A stretch of 38,545 nucleotides of DNA from assembly GCF_006335115.1 (NCBI RefSeq), contig NZ_VDMJ01000040.1:43142-81686 (forward strand), read 5' to 3'. This document shows, in pieces, positions 1 to 8,640 of the stretch (the stretch's first letter is position 1; each line of letters opens with the position of its first letter). The stretch comes from Streptomyces sp. NP160. Lineage in GTDB: Bacteria > Actinomycetota > Actinomycetes > Actinomycetales > Quadrisphaeraceae. The position numbers and the translations under genes were made by a program. Below the pieces are notes generated by a model. It had not been told where the DNA came from. It was given only the letters and a program-made list of their open reading frames with translations, and ran no database searches.

Positions 1-1013
1 GGTCCCCCGGCCCTGAGCCGTCGCACGTTCTCCGCGACGTCGGCCACCCGCGCCAGCAGCGTCTGCCGCGTGATGCCGGAGCTGTGCGGTGAGGCGACGA
101 CGTTCGGCAGCGACCCCCAGTCGCACCGCCCCGGAGCGCCCGTGACCGGGCCCGCGCCCGCCCCGGTGCCGGACGCACCCGACCCGCCGGCCGCACCGCC
201 GCCGGGGTAGCTCCACCACACGTCCAGCACCGCGCCGCCGAGGCGGCCGGACGCCAGCGCCTCGAAGAGCGCCTCCTCCACCACCAGGGGCCCGCGCCCC
301 ACGTTGACCAGCACCGCCCCGGACGGCGCCAGCTCCAGCAGCCGCGCGTCGACCATCCCCCGCGTCCTGTCGGTGAGGGGAGCGGAGAGCACGACGACGT
401 CGGACCCGGCCACCAGCTCATCGAGCCGGTCCGCGCCACCGGCCCACGCCAGCCCGTGCGCGGCGGCGTCGAGCCGGCCGCTGCCCGTGACCGCAGCGCC
501 CACCGCGCCGAGCGCCCGCAGCGGCGCCCAGCACGCCCGGCCGATGGCCCCGAACCCCGCGAAGCCCACCCGCGCGCCGTCCAGCCCCACCGGCAGCGGC
601 AGCGAGGCGTCGAACGTCGAGGACGCCCACTCGCCGCGCTCGCGCAGCGCGACGTCCTGCTCGCGCACCCGCCGCCGCAGGACGACGACGCCCGCCAGCA
701 CGTGCTCGGCGATGCTGCGCTCGTGGTGGCCGGTGTTGGCCAGGAGCACCCCGGCGGGCAGCGCGGCGGTGTCGATGGCGTCCAGCCCGGCGGCGGGGCA
801 CTGCAGCAGGCGCAGCGAGGAACTCATCGGCACCAGCGACGCGGTGTAGCGGCTGGCCACCAGCACCTCGGCGCCCGGCAGGTCGCGCGCCACCGCCGCC
901 CTGTCGAACCGGGGGTGCCACGCCACCTCCGCCTCCGGTGCGACGGCCCGCACGGCCGCCTCCAGCTCGGCGGCCACCGCGGGGAGGTTCGGGTCGATGA
1001 CGACGATGCGCAC
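1..1013 (-). CDS. D-isomer-specific 2-hydroxyacid dehydrogenase, C-terminus cut by window edge
   Basis: NAD(P)-dependent reduction or oxidation of a 2-oxoacid/2-hydroxyacid pair in the cytoplasm; the substrate cannot be told. About 337 residues are visible and no stop is reached before base 1, so only the last few residues are missing. The Rossmann motif GFGAIG lies mid-protein in the context ARVGFAGFGAIGRACW. The catalytic Arg is in NVGRGPLV and the catalytic His in NVVASPHSSG, the usual order for the PGDH/glyoxylate reductase family. The GTG start at 1013 is chosen because GGAGGA (1021-1026) sits 7 bases upstream and the protein then begins VRIVVIDPNLP, the expected first beta strand. An ATG at 1021 is in another frame. 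It diverges from the small membrane-protein gene at 1102. Family confident, substrate unknown. Confidence 0.85.
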   Translation of the reverse strand, partial: MRIVVIDPNLPAVAAELEAAVRAVAPEAEVAWHPRFDRAAVARDLPGAEVLVASRYTASLVPMSSSLRLLQCPAAGLDAIDTAALPAGVLLANTGHHERSIAEHVLAGVVVLRRRVREQDVALRERGEWASSTFDASLPLPVGLDGARVGFAGFGAIGRACWAPLRALGAVGAAVTGSGRLDAAAHGLAWAGGADRLDELVAGSDVVVLSAPLTDRTRGMVDARLLELAPSGAVLVNVGRGPLVVEEALFEALASGRLGGAVLDVWWSYPGGGAAGGSGASGTGAGAGPVTGAPGRCDWGSLPNVVASPHSSGITRQTLLARVADVAENVRRLRAGG

Positions 1014-1101
1014 CCGCGCATCCTCCCGGGCCCGCCTCCTCAGGCCGTCCTCAGGTCGGCGGTGTGGAATGTCCGGTACGTCCCGTCAGCAGGAGGTCAC
1101 C

Positions 1102-1332
1102 GTGCGCGCCGTCCGATCCCTCACCCACACCGCGTTCACGCTGCTCGTGCTCGCGGCGATCGTCGTCGTCCTGCTGGCCTTCGCCCTGCCGCGGGTGACG
1201 GTGCCGGGCGTCGACACCCGCGGCGTGGAGGAGCGCTCCCAGCGCCTGGTCCAGCAGACCGCGGCCGTGGTGACCGGCGCCGTCACCGGCGCCTGGGACG
1301 GTGCGGTCGAGGGAGCGCGCTCAGCGGGCTAG
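1102..1332 (+). CDS. Small single-pass membrane protein of unknown function
   Basis: A 76-residue protein that I do not recognise. Residues about 10-30 form one strongly hydrophobic helix (AFTLLVLAAIVVVLLAFALP), followed by about 45 polar and Ala/Gly-rich residues. A short positively charged N-terminus suggests an N-in, C-out membrane anchor. The GTG start at 1102 follows AGGAGG (1091-1096) by 5 bases, which makes it better than upstream in-frame starts. Its 3' end overlaps the convergent amidohydrolase gene by 12 bases. No functional motif is visible. It could be a secreted peptide or simply a small membrane subunit. The strong ribosome-binding site and a good hydrophobic segment argue that it is translated. 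Confidence 0.55.
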   Translation: MRAVRSLTHTAFTLLVLAAIVVVLLAFALPRVTVPGVDTRGVEERSQRLVQQTAAVVTGAVTGAWDGAVEGARSAG

Positions 1333-2547
1333 GTGGTGCAGGGCCATCGCGGCCAGCGCGGCGGCCTGGTCGCCGAGCACCGCGTCGTCGAAGAGCACCA
1401 GCGGGGAGTGGTTCCACGCCGCCGTCGCCGGGTCGACGCCGTCCGGGCTCGCGCCGAGGAAGAGGAACGCGCCGGGCACCCGCTCCAGCACGAAGCTGAA
1501 GTCCTCCGAGCCCATGAGCGGGTCGGTCATGACCGTCCCCCGGCCCTCGCCCAGCAGCCCGTTGACGACGTCCAGGGCGGTGGCCGCCGCGCCGGCGTCG
1601 TTGACGGTGACCGGGTACTGGACGTCGAAGGAGACCTCGGCGGTGCAGCCGTGGGCCGAGGCGATGCCCTGGGCGACCCGCGCGGTCTCCACGCGCAGCC
1701 TCTCCACCGAGGCGGCCGACAGGGTGCGCACCGTCGCCCCCAGCGTCGCGGAGGGCGGGATGACGTTGAGCGCCTCGCCGGCCGACAGCTGCGTCACGGA
1801 GAGCACGACGGGGTCGTGGACGTCGAACCGGCGGGTGACCATCGTGTGCAGCGCCGTGACCACCTCGGCCAGCGCGGGCACCGGGTCGAGCGCCACGTAG
1901 GGCCGCGAGCCGTGCCCGCCGGCGCCGTGAACGGTGATGTGCAGCTGGTTGGAGCCCGCCATGAGCGGGCCGGGGCGGGTGCTGAACACCCCGCGCGGGC
2001 CGGGGGCCACGTGCACGCCGTACGCGGCGACGGGGTGCGCGCCGGAGGCGCCGAGCACCCCCTCGTCGACCATGATCTTCGCTCCGCCGAAGCCCTCCTC
2101 GCCCGGCTGGAACATGAGGACGACGTCCCCGGCGAGCTCCTCGCGGTGCTCGGCGAGCAGGCGGGCGGCACCCACGAGCCCGGCCACGTGCAGGTCGTGG
2201 CCGCAGGCGTGCATGGCGCCGTTGGTGGAGGCGTAGGGCAGGTCGTTGGCCTCGACCACGGGCAGCGCGTCCATGTCGCCGCGCAGCAGCACCGCGGGCC
2301 GCTCGCCTCCCGGCGGCACGGCGCCCCCGCGCAGGACGGCCACCACGCCCGTGGTCGCGCTGTCCGCGGGGCCGGTGCTGACCTCCAGGCCCAGGCCGGC
2401 CAGCGCCTCCAGCACGGTGGCCTGGGTGCGCGGCAGCTGCAGGCCCACCTCGGGGGCGGCGTGCAGGGTGCGGCGCAGGGAGACCAGGTCCGGCTGGAGC
2501 CGGGCGGCGTCGGCGAGGAGGGTGGTCGGCGTGGTCACCCGCCCCAC
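1321..2547 (-). CDS. M20-family amidohydrolase/carboxypeptidase (M20D type)
   Basis: Metal-dependent hydrolase of N-acyl amino acids or related amides, the family of hippurate hydrolase, IAA-amino-acid hydrolase and AbgA/B; 408 residues, normal for the family. Metal ligands are visible in order: HACGHD (Cys115, His117), PGEEGFGG (Glu150/151), the His of AYGVHVAPGP, and a C-terminal His in AAWNHSPLV. The dimerisation insert is in the middle (GAGGHGSRPYVALDPV). The GTG at 2547 is preferred because GAGGGG lies 7 bases upstream; GTG 2538 is an alternative three codons later. It lies 11 bases downstream of uppP on the same strand and is probably co-transcribed, with no obvious functional link. The substrate cannot be assigned. 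Confidence 0.88.
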   Translation of the reverse strand: MGRVTTPTTLLADAARLQPDLVSLRRTLHAAPEVGLQLPRTQATVLEALAGLGLEVSTGPADSATTGVVAVLRGGAVPPGGERPAVLLRGDMDALPVVEANDLPYASTNGAMHACGHDLHVAGLVGAARLLAEHREELAGDVVLMFQPGEEGFGGAKIMVDEGVLGASGAHPVAAYGVHVAPGPRGVFSTRPGPLMAGSNQLHITVHGAGGHGSRPYVALDPVPALAEVVTALHTMVTRRFDVHDPVVLSVTQLSAGEALNVIPPSATLGATVRTLSAASVERLRVETARVAQGIASAHGCTAEVSFDVQYPVTVNDAGAAATALDVVNGLLGEGRGTVMTDPLMGSEDFSFVLERVPGAFLFLGASPDGVDPATAAWNHSPLVLFDDAVLGDQAAALAAMALHHLAR

Positions 2548-2558
2548 GGTGCCACCCC

Positions 2559-3395
2559 TCAGGTGGCGGAGACGACCCCGGTGCCCACCAGCGCCAGCAC
2601 GACGGCTCCCGCGACGACGCGGTAGGCGATGAAGACCGAGTAGCTGTGGCGGGCGATGAACTTCAGCAGCCAGTCGACGGTGAGGTAGGCGACCACGAAG
2701 CTCACCGCGGTGGCCAGCAGCGTGGGCCCCCAGCCGATGCCGGAGGAGATCTGCGGGAAGGCGCTGTACCCCTGGTAGAAGCTCGCGGCGGTCAGCGCGG
2801 GGATGGACAGCATGAAGGACAGGCGCGTCACCGTGACCCGGTCCAGGCGCAGCGCCAGGCCGATGGACATGGTGGCGCCCGAGCGCGAGATGCCGGGGAT
2901 GAGCGCCAGGCACTGGACGGTGCCGATGAGCAGCGTGTCCTTCCAGGTCACGCTCGACTCGGGGCGGTCCTGCTTGGCGGTGCGGTCGGCGAGCAGCATG
3001 ACGAAGCTCCAGCCGATGAGCGCGATCCCCACCACCCACAGGCTGCGCAGCGTGGTCTCGATGACGTCGGAGAAGAGCAGGCCCACCACACCGATGGGGA
3101 TCGACCCCACGATGACGCCGATCGCCAGCCGCCAGTCGGCGTTGTGCCGCGCCTCGCGGTAGCGCAGCCCGTCGAGGAACGCGGCGACGAGCCGCAGGAT
3201 GTCGCGGCGCAGGTAGAGGATGGTCGCGAACACCGCCCCGAACTGGATGATCACCGTGAAGGCCGTGATGTCGGGGTCGTCGATGGTGTAGCCGAGGAGC
3301 TTCTCGAGGATCGTCAGGTGGCCGGTCGAGGACACCGGCAGGAACTCCGTGACCCCCTCGACGGCCCCCAGCAGGACGGCGTGCCACCACTCCAC
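2559..3395 (-). CDS. uppP: Undecaprenyl-diphosphatase UppP (BacA)
   Basis: Integral membrane phosphatase that recycles undecaprenyl pyrophosphate to undecaprenyl phosphate, the lipid carrier for peptidoglycan and other envelope polymers. The 278 residues match the family length. The two signature stretches are present: an N-terminal EGVTEFLPVSSTGHL containing the catalytic Glu and Ser region, and a central PGISRSGAT containing the catalytic Arg. Several hydrophobic helices follow (WVVGIALIGWSFVMLL, VVAGAVVLALVGTGVV). It starts with GTG, giving MEWWHAVLLGAVEG, with a GAGGGA element about 9 bases upstream. It is first in a leftward pair with the amidohydrolase. Confidence 0.95.
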   Translation of the reverse strand: MEWWHAVLLGAVEGVTEFLPVSSTGHLTILEKLLGYTIDDPDITAFTVIIQFGAVFATILYLRRDILRLVAAFLDGLRYREARHNADWRLAIGVIVGSIPIGVVGLLFSDVIETTLRSLWVVGIALIGWSFVMLLADRTAKQDRPESSVTWKDTLLIGTVQCLALIPGISRSGATMSIGLALRLDRVTVTRLSFMLSIPALTAASFYQGYSAFPQISSGIGWGPTLLATAVSFVVAYLTVDWLLKFIARHSYSVFIAYRVVAGAVVLALVGTGVVSAT

Positions 3396-3507
3396 GTCAG
3401 ACGATCCCTCTCACACGGTGACGCCGGCGGCCCGGCGACTCCGTCGACGCCTGCCGGCACGGGCACCCACGGTAGGGGAGGCGACCTGACGCGGACCTGA
3501 CGACGGG

Positions 3508-3557
3508 CCGACAGTCCCGCATCCCCGGACCGGGCTGTCACCGCCGCCGCCTAGAGT
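3508..3557 (+). promoter_or_regulatory. Hairpin and -10 element before the SNF2 helicase gene
   Basis: A TAGAGT box (3552-3557) lies 7 bases before the GTG start at 3565, so the transcript probably begins at or next to the start codon (leaderless). Just upstream, GACAGTCCCG (3510-3519) pairs with CGGGCTGTC (3531-3539) apart from one base, in the -15 to -55 region where an operator could sit. A nearby direct repeat GACCTGACG occurs at 3483 and 3494. No convincing -35 hexamer is visible. Confidence 0.4.
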
Positions 3558-3564
3558 CCGTCGG

Positions 3565-6500
3565 GTGCTCGCGGTCCACGGCGTCTGGGCGCGGCGCGGT
3601 GCCCTGTGCCTGTGGGCCGAGGCACCCGCGCGCCTGCCGCTCACCGGCTCGGACGCCGAGGCCGTCCGGGAGGCGCTCGCGGGGCCGCTGCCGCGGCTGG
3701 CGCACGCCCTCGTGGCCCGCGCCCGCGGCACGGTGGAGCTGCAGCTGCCCTCAGAGCGCGGCCTGGCGCTGCAGCGCCTGCCCGCCGTCGTCCTCGGACC
3801 GGACCGCGCCCTGCCCGTGCTGCTGGAGCTCCACCGCCAGGCGGGGGAGGGGACCGCGCTGCCGTGGCCGCTGGAGGTCGGCGAGGACCTGCGCTGGCTC
3901 GCGGGGCTCGCCGCGGCCGCCGACGCGCGGGCGCGGGCCGGTCTGCTCGTGCCCGGCCTGGAGCAGGCCGACGGGGAGTGGTGGGGCCGCTGGCACCCCC
4001 TGGTCGACAGGGCGTGGCGGCGCTGGTGCAGCGCCGCTGCCGCCGCCGCGCCCCCCGCGGCCCGCGCCGAGGACGACGGGCGCATCGGCCGGCCCGCCGA
4101 GGAGCTGGTGACCGCCGTCGTCGCCGACCTCACCGCCGCGGTCGGCGCGCAGCTCGCGGCGGCGCTGCCGGAGCCCCTGGCGTCGTCCGGGCAGTCCGCG
4201 CCCGGTGGGGTGGCGGACGCAGGCTCGGCGTGGCTGGCCTCGCTGCGCACCGGTGAGCCGGTCGGGCCGGACGCGCCGGCGCGGGCCCTGGTGGAGCTCG
4301 CGGCGCGGGCCGAGCGCTGGCGGGCCAGCGCCACCACGCAGCCCGCGGAGCTGCTGCTGCGCGTCGCCGAGCCCGCCGACGAGGACGAGCCGTGGACGCT
4401 GCAGGTGCGGCTGCGCTCGCTGGACGACCCCAGCGCCGTCGCCACGCCCGGGGAGGTGCGCCGCGGGGTCAGCGGTGAGTGGGGCCAGGACTGGGACGGC
4501 GACCTCGACCCGTGGGCGTTCGCCGTCGCCGAGCTGGGCCGGGCCGCCGCGGTGCACCCGGCGCTGCTGGAGCTGGGGGCTTCGCCCGACGCCGACGCCG
4601 AGCTCGACGCCCAGCAGGTGGTCGACCTCGTCACCGACGGGGTGCCCGCGCTGGTGGGGGCGGGCTTCGCCGTCGCCCTCCCGGGTCGCTGGCTGCGCCC
4701 CCAGGTGGGTCTGTCGGTGCGGGCCCGCCGCCCCGGCGAGGGGCCGGCACCGCAGGGCACCTCCGACGTGCCCGCCGCGGTGGGTGCGCCGGGGTCGCTG
4801 GCCAGGACCGACCTCGTCGAGGTCGACTGGAAGGTGGTCCTCGGCGACGTCGAGCTGGACGAGGCCGAGCTGGCGGTGCTCGCCGCCCAGCGAGCGCCGC
4901 TGGTGCAGCTGCGCGGTCAGTGGGTGCAGGTCGACGCCGACGCCATCGAGAGGTCGCTGCGCTTCCTGCGGCGCTCGGTGCACCAGGAGTCCTCCCTCAC
5001 CTCGCTGACCGGGGTGCTGGGGCAGCTGGCCTCGGGGAGCCTGCCGGCGCCGCTGGTGTCCCTGGACGGGGACGGGCCGCTCGGGGCGCTGCTGTCCGGG
5101 GAGCAGCGCACCTTCGCGCCGGTGCCCGCGCCCGCCGGGCTGCAGGCGCAGCTGCGGCCCTACCAGGAGCGGGGGCTGGCGTGGATGGCCTTCCTCGACG
5201 CCCACGGCCTGGGCGGGGTGCTCGCCGACGACATGGGGCTGGGCAAGACGGTGCAGCTGCTCGCGCTGCTCCTGTCGGAGCGCGAGCGGGCGGCTCCCGG
5301 CGTCGCGCCGGGCCCGACCCTGCTCGTCTGCCCGATGTCCGTGGTCGGCAACTGGGAGCGCGAGGCCGCCAGGTTCGCGCCTGACCTGCGGGTGCACACC
5401 CACCACGGCCCGGACCGGCTGCGCGGCGAGGAGCTGCTGGCGGCAGCGGGGAGGAGCGACCTCGTGCTCTCCACCTACCCGCTGGTCGCGCGCGACGCCG
5501 ACGACCTCGCCGCCGTCGCGTGGCGCCGGGTGGCCCTCGACGAGGCGCAGCACGTGAAGAACCTCGGCACCCGCGCCGCCCGCGCCGTGCGCCAGGTGGC
5601 GGGGGCGCCGCACCCGCCGCAGGGCACGCAGCGGATCGCTCTGACCGGCACGCCGGTGGAGAACCGGCTGGCCGAGCTGCACGCCGTCGTCGACTTCACC
5701 AACCCCGGTGTCCTCGGCAGCGCCACGCGGTTCCGGGAGCGGTTCAGCGTGCCCGTGGAGCGGCACGGCGACGAGAGGGCGACCCAGCTGCTCACCACGC
5801 TCACCCGGCCGTTCGTGCTCCGGCGCACCAAGACCGATCCCGGCGTGGCGCCCGACCTGCCCGCCAAGCTCGAGCTGGTGGTCCGCGCCAACCTCACCAC
5901 CGAGCAGGCGGCCCTCTACAAGGCCGTGGTCGACGAGATGCTCGCCAGGATCAAGGAGGCCGAGGAGCACCGCGACAAGCAGCAGCGGCGCGGTCTGGTG
6001 CTCGCCACGCTCACCCGCCTCAAGCAGGTGTGCAACCACCCGGCGCAGCTGCTCGCCGACGGCTCGCCGTTCCTGCGCCGCGGGCAGCACCGCTCCGGCA
6101 AGCTCGCCCTGGTCGACGACGTGCTCGACACCGTCGTCGCCGACGGTGAGAAGGCCCTGCTCTTCACGCAGTACCGCGAGCTGGGAGCGCTGCTGGTCCC
6201 GCACCTGCAGCAGCGGTACGGGGTGGAGGTGCCCTACCTGCACGGCGGGGTGTCCAAGAAGGCCCGTGACGCCATGGTCGTGGGGTTCTCCGAGGGGAGC
6301 GCGAGCCCGCTCATGCTGCTCTCGCTGCGCGCCGGGGGCACCGGTCTGAACCTCGTCGCGGCCAACCACGTCGTGCACGTCGACAGGTGGTGGAACCCCG
6401 CCGTGGAGGCCCAGGCCACCGACCGGGCGTTCCGGATCGGGCAGACGCGTCAGGTGCAGGTGCGCAAGCTCGTGTGCGTGGGGACGGTGGAGGAGCGCGT

Positions 6501-6654
6501 GGACGAGCTCATGACCCGCAAGGCCGACCTCGCCTCCTCGGTGGTGCGCTCCACCGACGCCGACGGGGGGTCCGGTGAGAGCTGGCTGACGGAGCTGAGC
6601 ACGGACGAGCTGCACGACCTCGTCCGGCTGGGCGCCGAGGCGGTGGGCGACTGA
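3565..6654 (+). CDS. SNF2-family DEAD/DEAH-like helicase (HelZ-like)
   Basis: ATP-dependent DNA translocase of the Swi2/Snf2 superfamily, 1029 residues. The first ~520 residues form the poorly conserved N-terminal region found in bacterial HelZ-type proteins. The motor follows: Walker A in LADDMGLGKT (about residue 555), motif Ia LVCPMSVVGNWERE, Walker B as DEAQHVKN (about 659), LTGTPVENRL, then the C-terminal RecA lobe with RAGGTGLNL and the arginine-finger motif ATDRAFRIGQTR. The GTG start is placed by the leaderless -10 box and gives MLAVHGVWARRG. The stop overlaps the next gene's ATG (TGATG), so a SWIM zinc-finger protein is translationally coupled. Such pairs recur in actinobacteria; DNA repair or remodelling is inferred only. 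Confidence 0.92.
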   Translation: MLAVHGVWARRGALCLWAEAPARLPLTGSDAEAVREALAGPLPRLAHALVARARGTVELQLPSERGLALQRLPAVVLGPDRALPVLLELHRQAGEGTALPWPLEVGEDLRWLAGLAAAADARARAGLLVPGLEQADGEWWGRWHPLVDRAWRRWCSAAAAAAPPAARAEDDGRIGRPAEELVTAVVADLTAAVGAQLAAALPEPLASSGQSAPGGVADAGSAWLASLRTGEPVGPDAPARALVELAARAERWRASATTQPAELLLRVAEPADEDEPWTLQVRLRSLDDPSAVATPGEVRRGVSGEWGQDWDGDLDPWAFAVAELGRAAAVHPALLELGASPDADAELDAQQVVDLVTDGVPALVGAGFAVALPGRWLRPQVGLSVRARRPGEGPAPQGTSDVPAAVGAPGSLARTDLVEVDWKVVLGDVELDEAELAVLAAQRAPLVQLRGQWVQVDADAIERSLRFLRRSVHQESSLTSLTGVLGQLASGSLPAPLVSLDGDGPLGALLSGEQRTFAPVPAPAGLQAQLRPYQERGLAWMAFLDAHGLGGVLADDMGLGKTVQLLALLLSERERAAPGVAPGPTLLVCPMSVVGNWEREAARFAPDLRVHTHHGPDRLRGEELLAAAGRSDLVLSTYPLVARDADDLAAVAWRRVALDEAQHVKNLGTRAARAVRQVAGAPHPPQGTQRIALTGTPVENRLAELHAVVDFTNPGVLGSATRFRERFSVPVERHGDERATQLLTTLTRPFVLRRTKTDPGVAPDLPAKLELVVRANLTTEQAALYKAVVDEMLARIKEAEEHRDKQQRRGLVLATLTRLKQVCNHPAQLLADGSPFLRRGQHRSGKLALVDDVLDTVVADGEKALLFTQYRELGALLVPHLQQRYGVEVPYLHGGVSKKARDAMVVGFSEGSASPLMLLSLRAGGTGLNLVAANHVVHVDRWWNPAVEAQATDRAFRIGQTRQVQVRKLVCVGTVEERVDELMTRKADLASSVVRSTDADGGSGESWLTELSTDELHDLVRLGAEAVGD

Positions 6655-7535
6655 TGGCCGGGCCCCCCGGGCGCTCGGGGACCACCGCGTGGGACTCCTC
6701 CTGGCCGCCGGGCACGAGGATCAAGGCCGACGGCATCAGGCCCCGCTCCAAGCGCGGCGCGTTCGCCACCACCTGGTGGGGGCGCCGCTTCACCGACGCC
6801 GTCGAGGAGGCCGCCGGTCCCGGTCGGCTGTCGCGGGGGCGCACCTACGCGCGCGCCGGGCAGGTGGTGCACCTCGACGTCGGCACGCCGGGCACGCGCA
6901 CCGCGGGCCGGGTGGACGCCACCGTGCAGGGCAGCCGCACCAAGCCCTACGACGTGGTGCTCACCCTCGGCACGTGGGACGCCGAGACCCGCGCCGAGCT
7001 GGCCGACGCGCTCGCTGCCGACCCCTCCGTGCTCACCGCCGTGCTCGGGGGGACGCTGCCCGAGGGGTTCGAGCAGCTCTGCCTCGACGCCGGGCTGGTG
7101 CTCCTGCCGCGCTCGCTGTCGGACCTGCGCACCAGCTGCACCTGCCCGGACCTCGTCGAGCCCTGCAAGCACGCCGCCGCGGTCGTCTACCTGCTGGCCG
7201 AGCGCCTCGACGACGACCCCTTCACCGTCCTGCGCCTGCGCGGCGTCGACAGGGACGGCCTGCTGTCGCTGGTCGCCGAGCGCCGAGCGGCGCTGGACGG
7301 GGCCGAGGACGGCAGCGCGCCGACGCGCAGGGCGGCGATCGGCGGGCCCCTGCCGGCGGACGCGTCGTTCTGGCGCGGCCGCCCGCTGCCGCCTCCGCCG
7401 GACCCGGCGCTGCCCACCGGCGCCAGCGCCCTCGATGCGCTGGACGCCTCCCTGCTCGGGCCGACCGGTGACTCGGTGGTCGCCCGCCTGCGCCCCCTGC
7501 TGGCGGCGATGGCGCAGGAGGGCCAGCGGCGCTGA
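6654..7535 (+). CDS. SWIM zinc-finger protein, partner of the SNF2 helicase
   Basis: A 293-residue protein with a single SWIM zinc finger, CxCx6CxH: Cys162, Cys164, Cys171 and His173 in SCTCPDLVEPCKHAAAV. SWIM fingers bind DNA or protein and often accompany SNF2 ATPases. The N-terminal half (WWGRRFTDAVEEA, RGRTYARAGQVV) is the conserved part of the family that comes with these helicases. The C-terminal ~90 residues are Pro/Ala-rich and likely less ordered. The start ATG overlaps the helicase stop by one base, implying coupled synthesis and a likely physical complex. A 25-bp-arm inverted repeat begins at the base after its stop codon. Exact role unknown. Confidence 0.88.
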   Translation: MAGPPGRSGTTAWDSSWPPGTRIKADGIRPRSKRGAFATTWWGRRFTDAVEEAAGPGRLSRGRTYARAGQVVHLDVGTPGTRTAGRVDATVQGSRTKPYDVVLTLGTWDAETRAELADALAADPSVLTAVLGGTLPEGFEQLCLDAGLVLLPRSLSDLRTSCTCPDLVEPCKHAAAVVYLLAERLDDDPFTVLRLRGVDRDGLLSLVAERRAALDGAEDGSAPTRRAAIGGPLPADASFWRGRPLPPPPDPALPTGASALDALDASLLGPTGDSVVARLRPLLAAMAQEGQRR

Positions 7536-7616
7536 GCGTCCCGACCAGCATGCAGAAGTCGGCCGGGAGCTCCCTGAGCGCCGTGGTGGGGGACATCTGC
7601 ATGCCCGACGGGACGC
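7536..7616. repeat. Long imperfect inverted repeat between convergent genes
   Basis: Left arm 7536-7560 and right arm 7592-7616 pair at 21 of 25 positions (cores GCGTCCCG and GCATGCAG with their complements), separated by 31 bases. The element fills almost the whole gap between the SWIM gene and the leftward kinase gene, whose stop is at 7630. It has no T-run on either strand, so it is not a classical intrinsic terminator, although a long stem could end transcription both ways. A dispersed palindromic (REP-like) unit is an equally good reading. A 27-codon ATG frame (7550-7633) crosses it but has no ribosome-binding site. Confidence 0.6.
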
Positions 7617-7629
7617 CTCCGGCGGCGAC

Positions 7630-8640
7630 CTAGAGCTGGTCCGCCAGCGCGGCGGGGGTGGGGCGGGCGCTCGCGGGCAGCGACCCGGCGGCCACCAGCG
7701 CGTCGAACGCCAGCAGCAGGGAGCCGACCACCGGTGCCACCTCGGTGTAGCGGATCCGGTCGTCGGTGACGGCGGGGTCGCGCGCCAGCAGCGCCGCCCG
7801 CACCTCGGCGGTCAGCCGCGGCGCGCGGGCGTGCAGCAGCCCGCCGCCCAGCACCACCGGCAGCTCGTGCAGCGGGTGGCCCAGCCGGGACGCGGAGGCG
7901 GCGGCGAAGTCGGCCACCTCCTCGGCGAGCCGCCGCACGAGGCCCACGGCCACGGCGTCCCCGGCGTCCGCCGCGGCCAGCACCGCACGGGCCAGGTGCC
8001 GCTCCGACCCGGCCGGCGCCTGACCGCGGTGCAGCGCCAGCACCGCCTCGTGCGCGCTCGCCGTGCCGTACTGCTCCCGCACGGCGGCGGTCAGGGCCGT
8101 GGCGGGACCGCGCCCGTCCTCCTCGCGGCACGCCGCGCCCAGCGCCGCCACGCCCAGGTCGGTGCCACCGCCCCAGTCGCCCGAGACCGGCCCCAGCGAG
8201 AGGAAGCGCACCGTCCGCTCGCCGTCCAGCCCCACCGCGTTGGTGCCCGTGCCCGCGATGACGGCGACGCCCCGCGGCTCTCCCGCGGCGGAGCGCAGGA
8301 CCGCGAACAGGTCGTTCACCACCGACAGCACCCCGCCCTCGCCCGGCCCCGCGACGAGCTCGCGCTCGCGCGCCACCTCGGCGAGCGCCACCTCCTCGTC
8401 GGGCTGGTCGACGCCGGCCACGGCGAGCGCGGCCACCGCGTACCCGCTCCTCGGGGCGCCGGCAGCCGCCAGCGCCTCCTGGACGACGTCGAGGCAGCCC
8501 TCCTCCCCGAGCTCGTCGGGCGAGCCGCCCGGCCCGCGCCCGGAGAAGAGCACCCGCCCGCCGGTGTCCGCGACGGCGACGGCGGTCTTCGAGCCGCCGA
8601 CGTCCACGCCCAGCAGCAGCCCGGACGCCAGGTCCGTCAT
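7630..8640 (-). CDS. BadF/BadG/BcrA/BcrD-type sugar kinase (N-acetylglucosamine kinase-like)
   Basis: ATP-dependent kinase of the actin-like ASKHA fold, 336 residues; this subgroup includes N-acetylglucosamine and glucosamine kinases. The phosphate-1 motif GVDVGGSKTAVAVAD lies at residues 11-25, a second nucleotide motif GVAVIAGTGTNAVG lies mid-protein, SGDWGGGTDLG follows, and the adenosine motif LGGGLLH is near the C-terminus. Its ATG overlaps the TGA of the upstream GH4 gene by 4 bases (ATGA), so the two are translationally coupled. The natural reading is that the kinase makes the 6-phosphorylated sugar that the GH4 enzyme needs, or phosphorylates the sugar it releases. Substrate inferred, not shown. 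Confidence 0.85.
   Translation of the reverse strand: MTDLASGLLLGVDVGGSKTAVAVADTGGRVLFSGRGPGGSPDELGEEGCLDVVQEALAAAGAPRSGYAVAALAVAGVDQPDEEVALAEVARERELVAGPGEGGVLSVVNDLFAVLRSAAGEPRGVAVIAGTGTNAVGLDGERTVRFLSLGPVSGDWGGGTDLGVAALGAACREEDGRGPATALTAAVREQYGTASAHEAVLALHRGQAPAGSERHLARAVLAAADAGDAVAVGLVRRLAEEVADFAAASASRLGHPLHELPVVLGGGLLHARAPRLTAEVRAALLARDPAVTDDRIRYTEVAPVVGSLLLAFDALVAAGSLPASARPTPAALADQL

Noticed and set aside
824-1021. An ATG-started minus-strand frame at the 5' end of the hydroxyacid dehydrogenase
   Set aside because: Arg/Ser/Trp-rich shadow; the frame starting at GTG 1013 gives the family sequence and a better-placed ribosome-binding site.
3751-6615. A 954-codon open frame on the minus strand opposite the SNF2 helicase gene
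   Set aside because: Composition is His/Gly/Arg/Gln-rich without motifs, as expected for the shadow of a very GC-rich coding strand; the forward frame has all helicase motifs.
7550-7633. A 27-codon ATG frame running through the inverted repeat
   Set aside because: No ribosome-binding site, no hydrophobic or conserved pattern; explained by the repeat itself.
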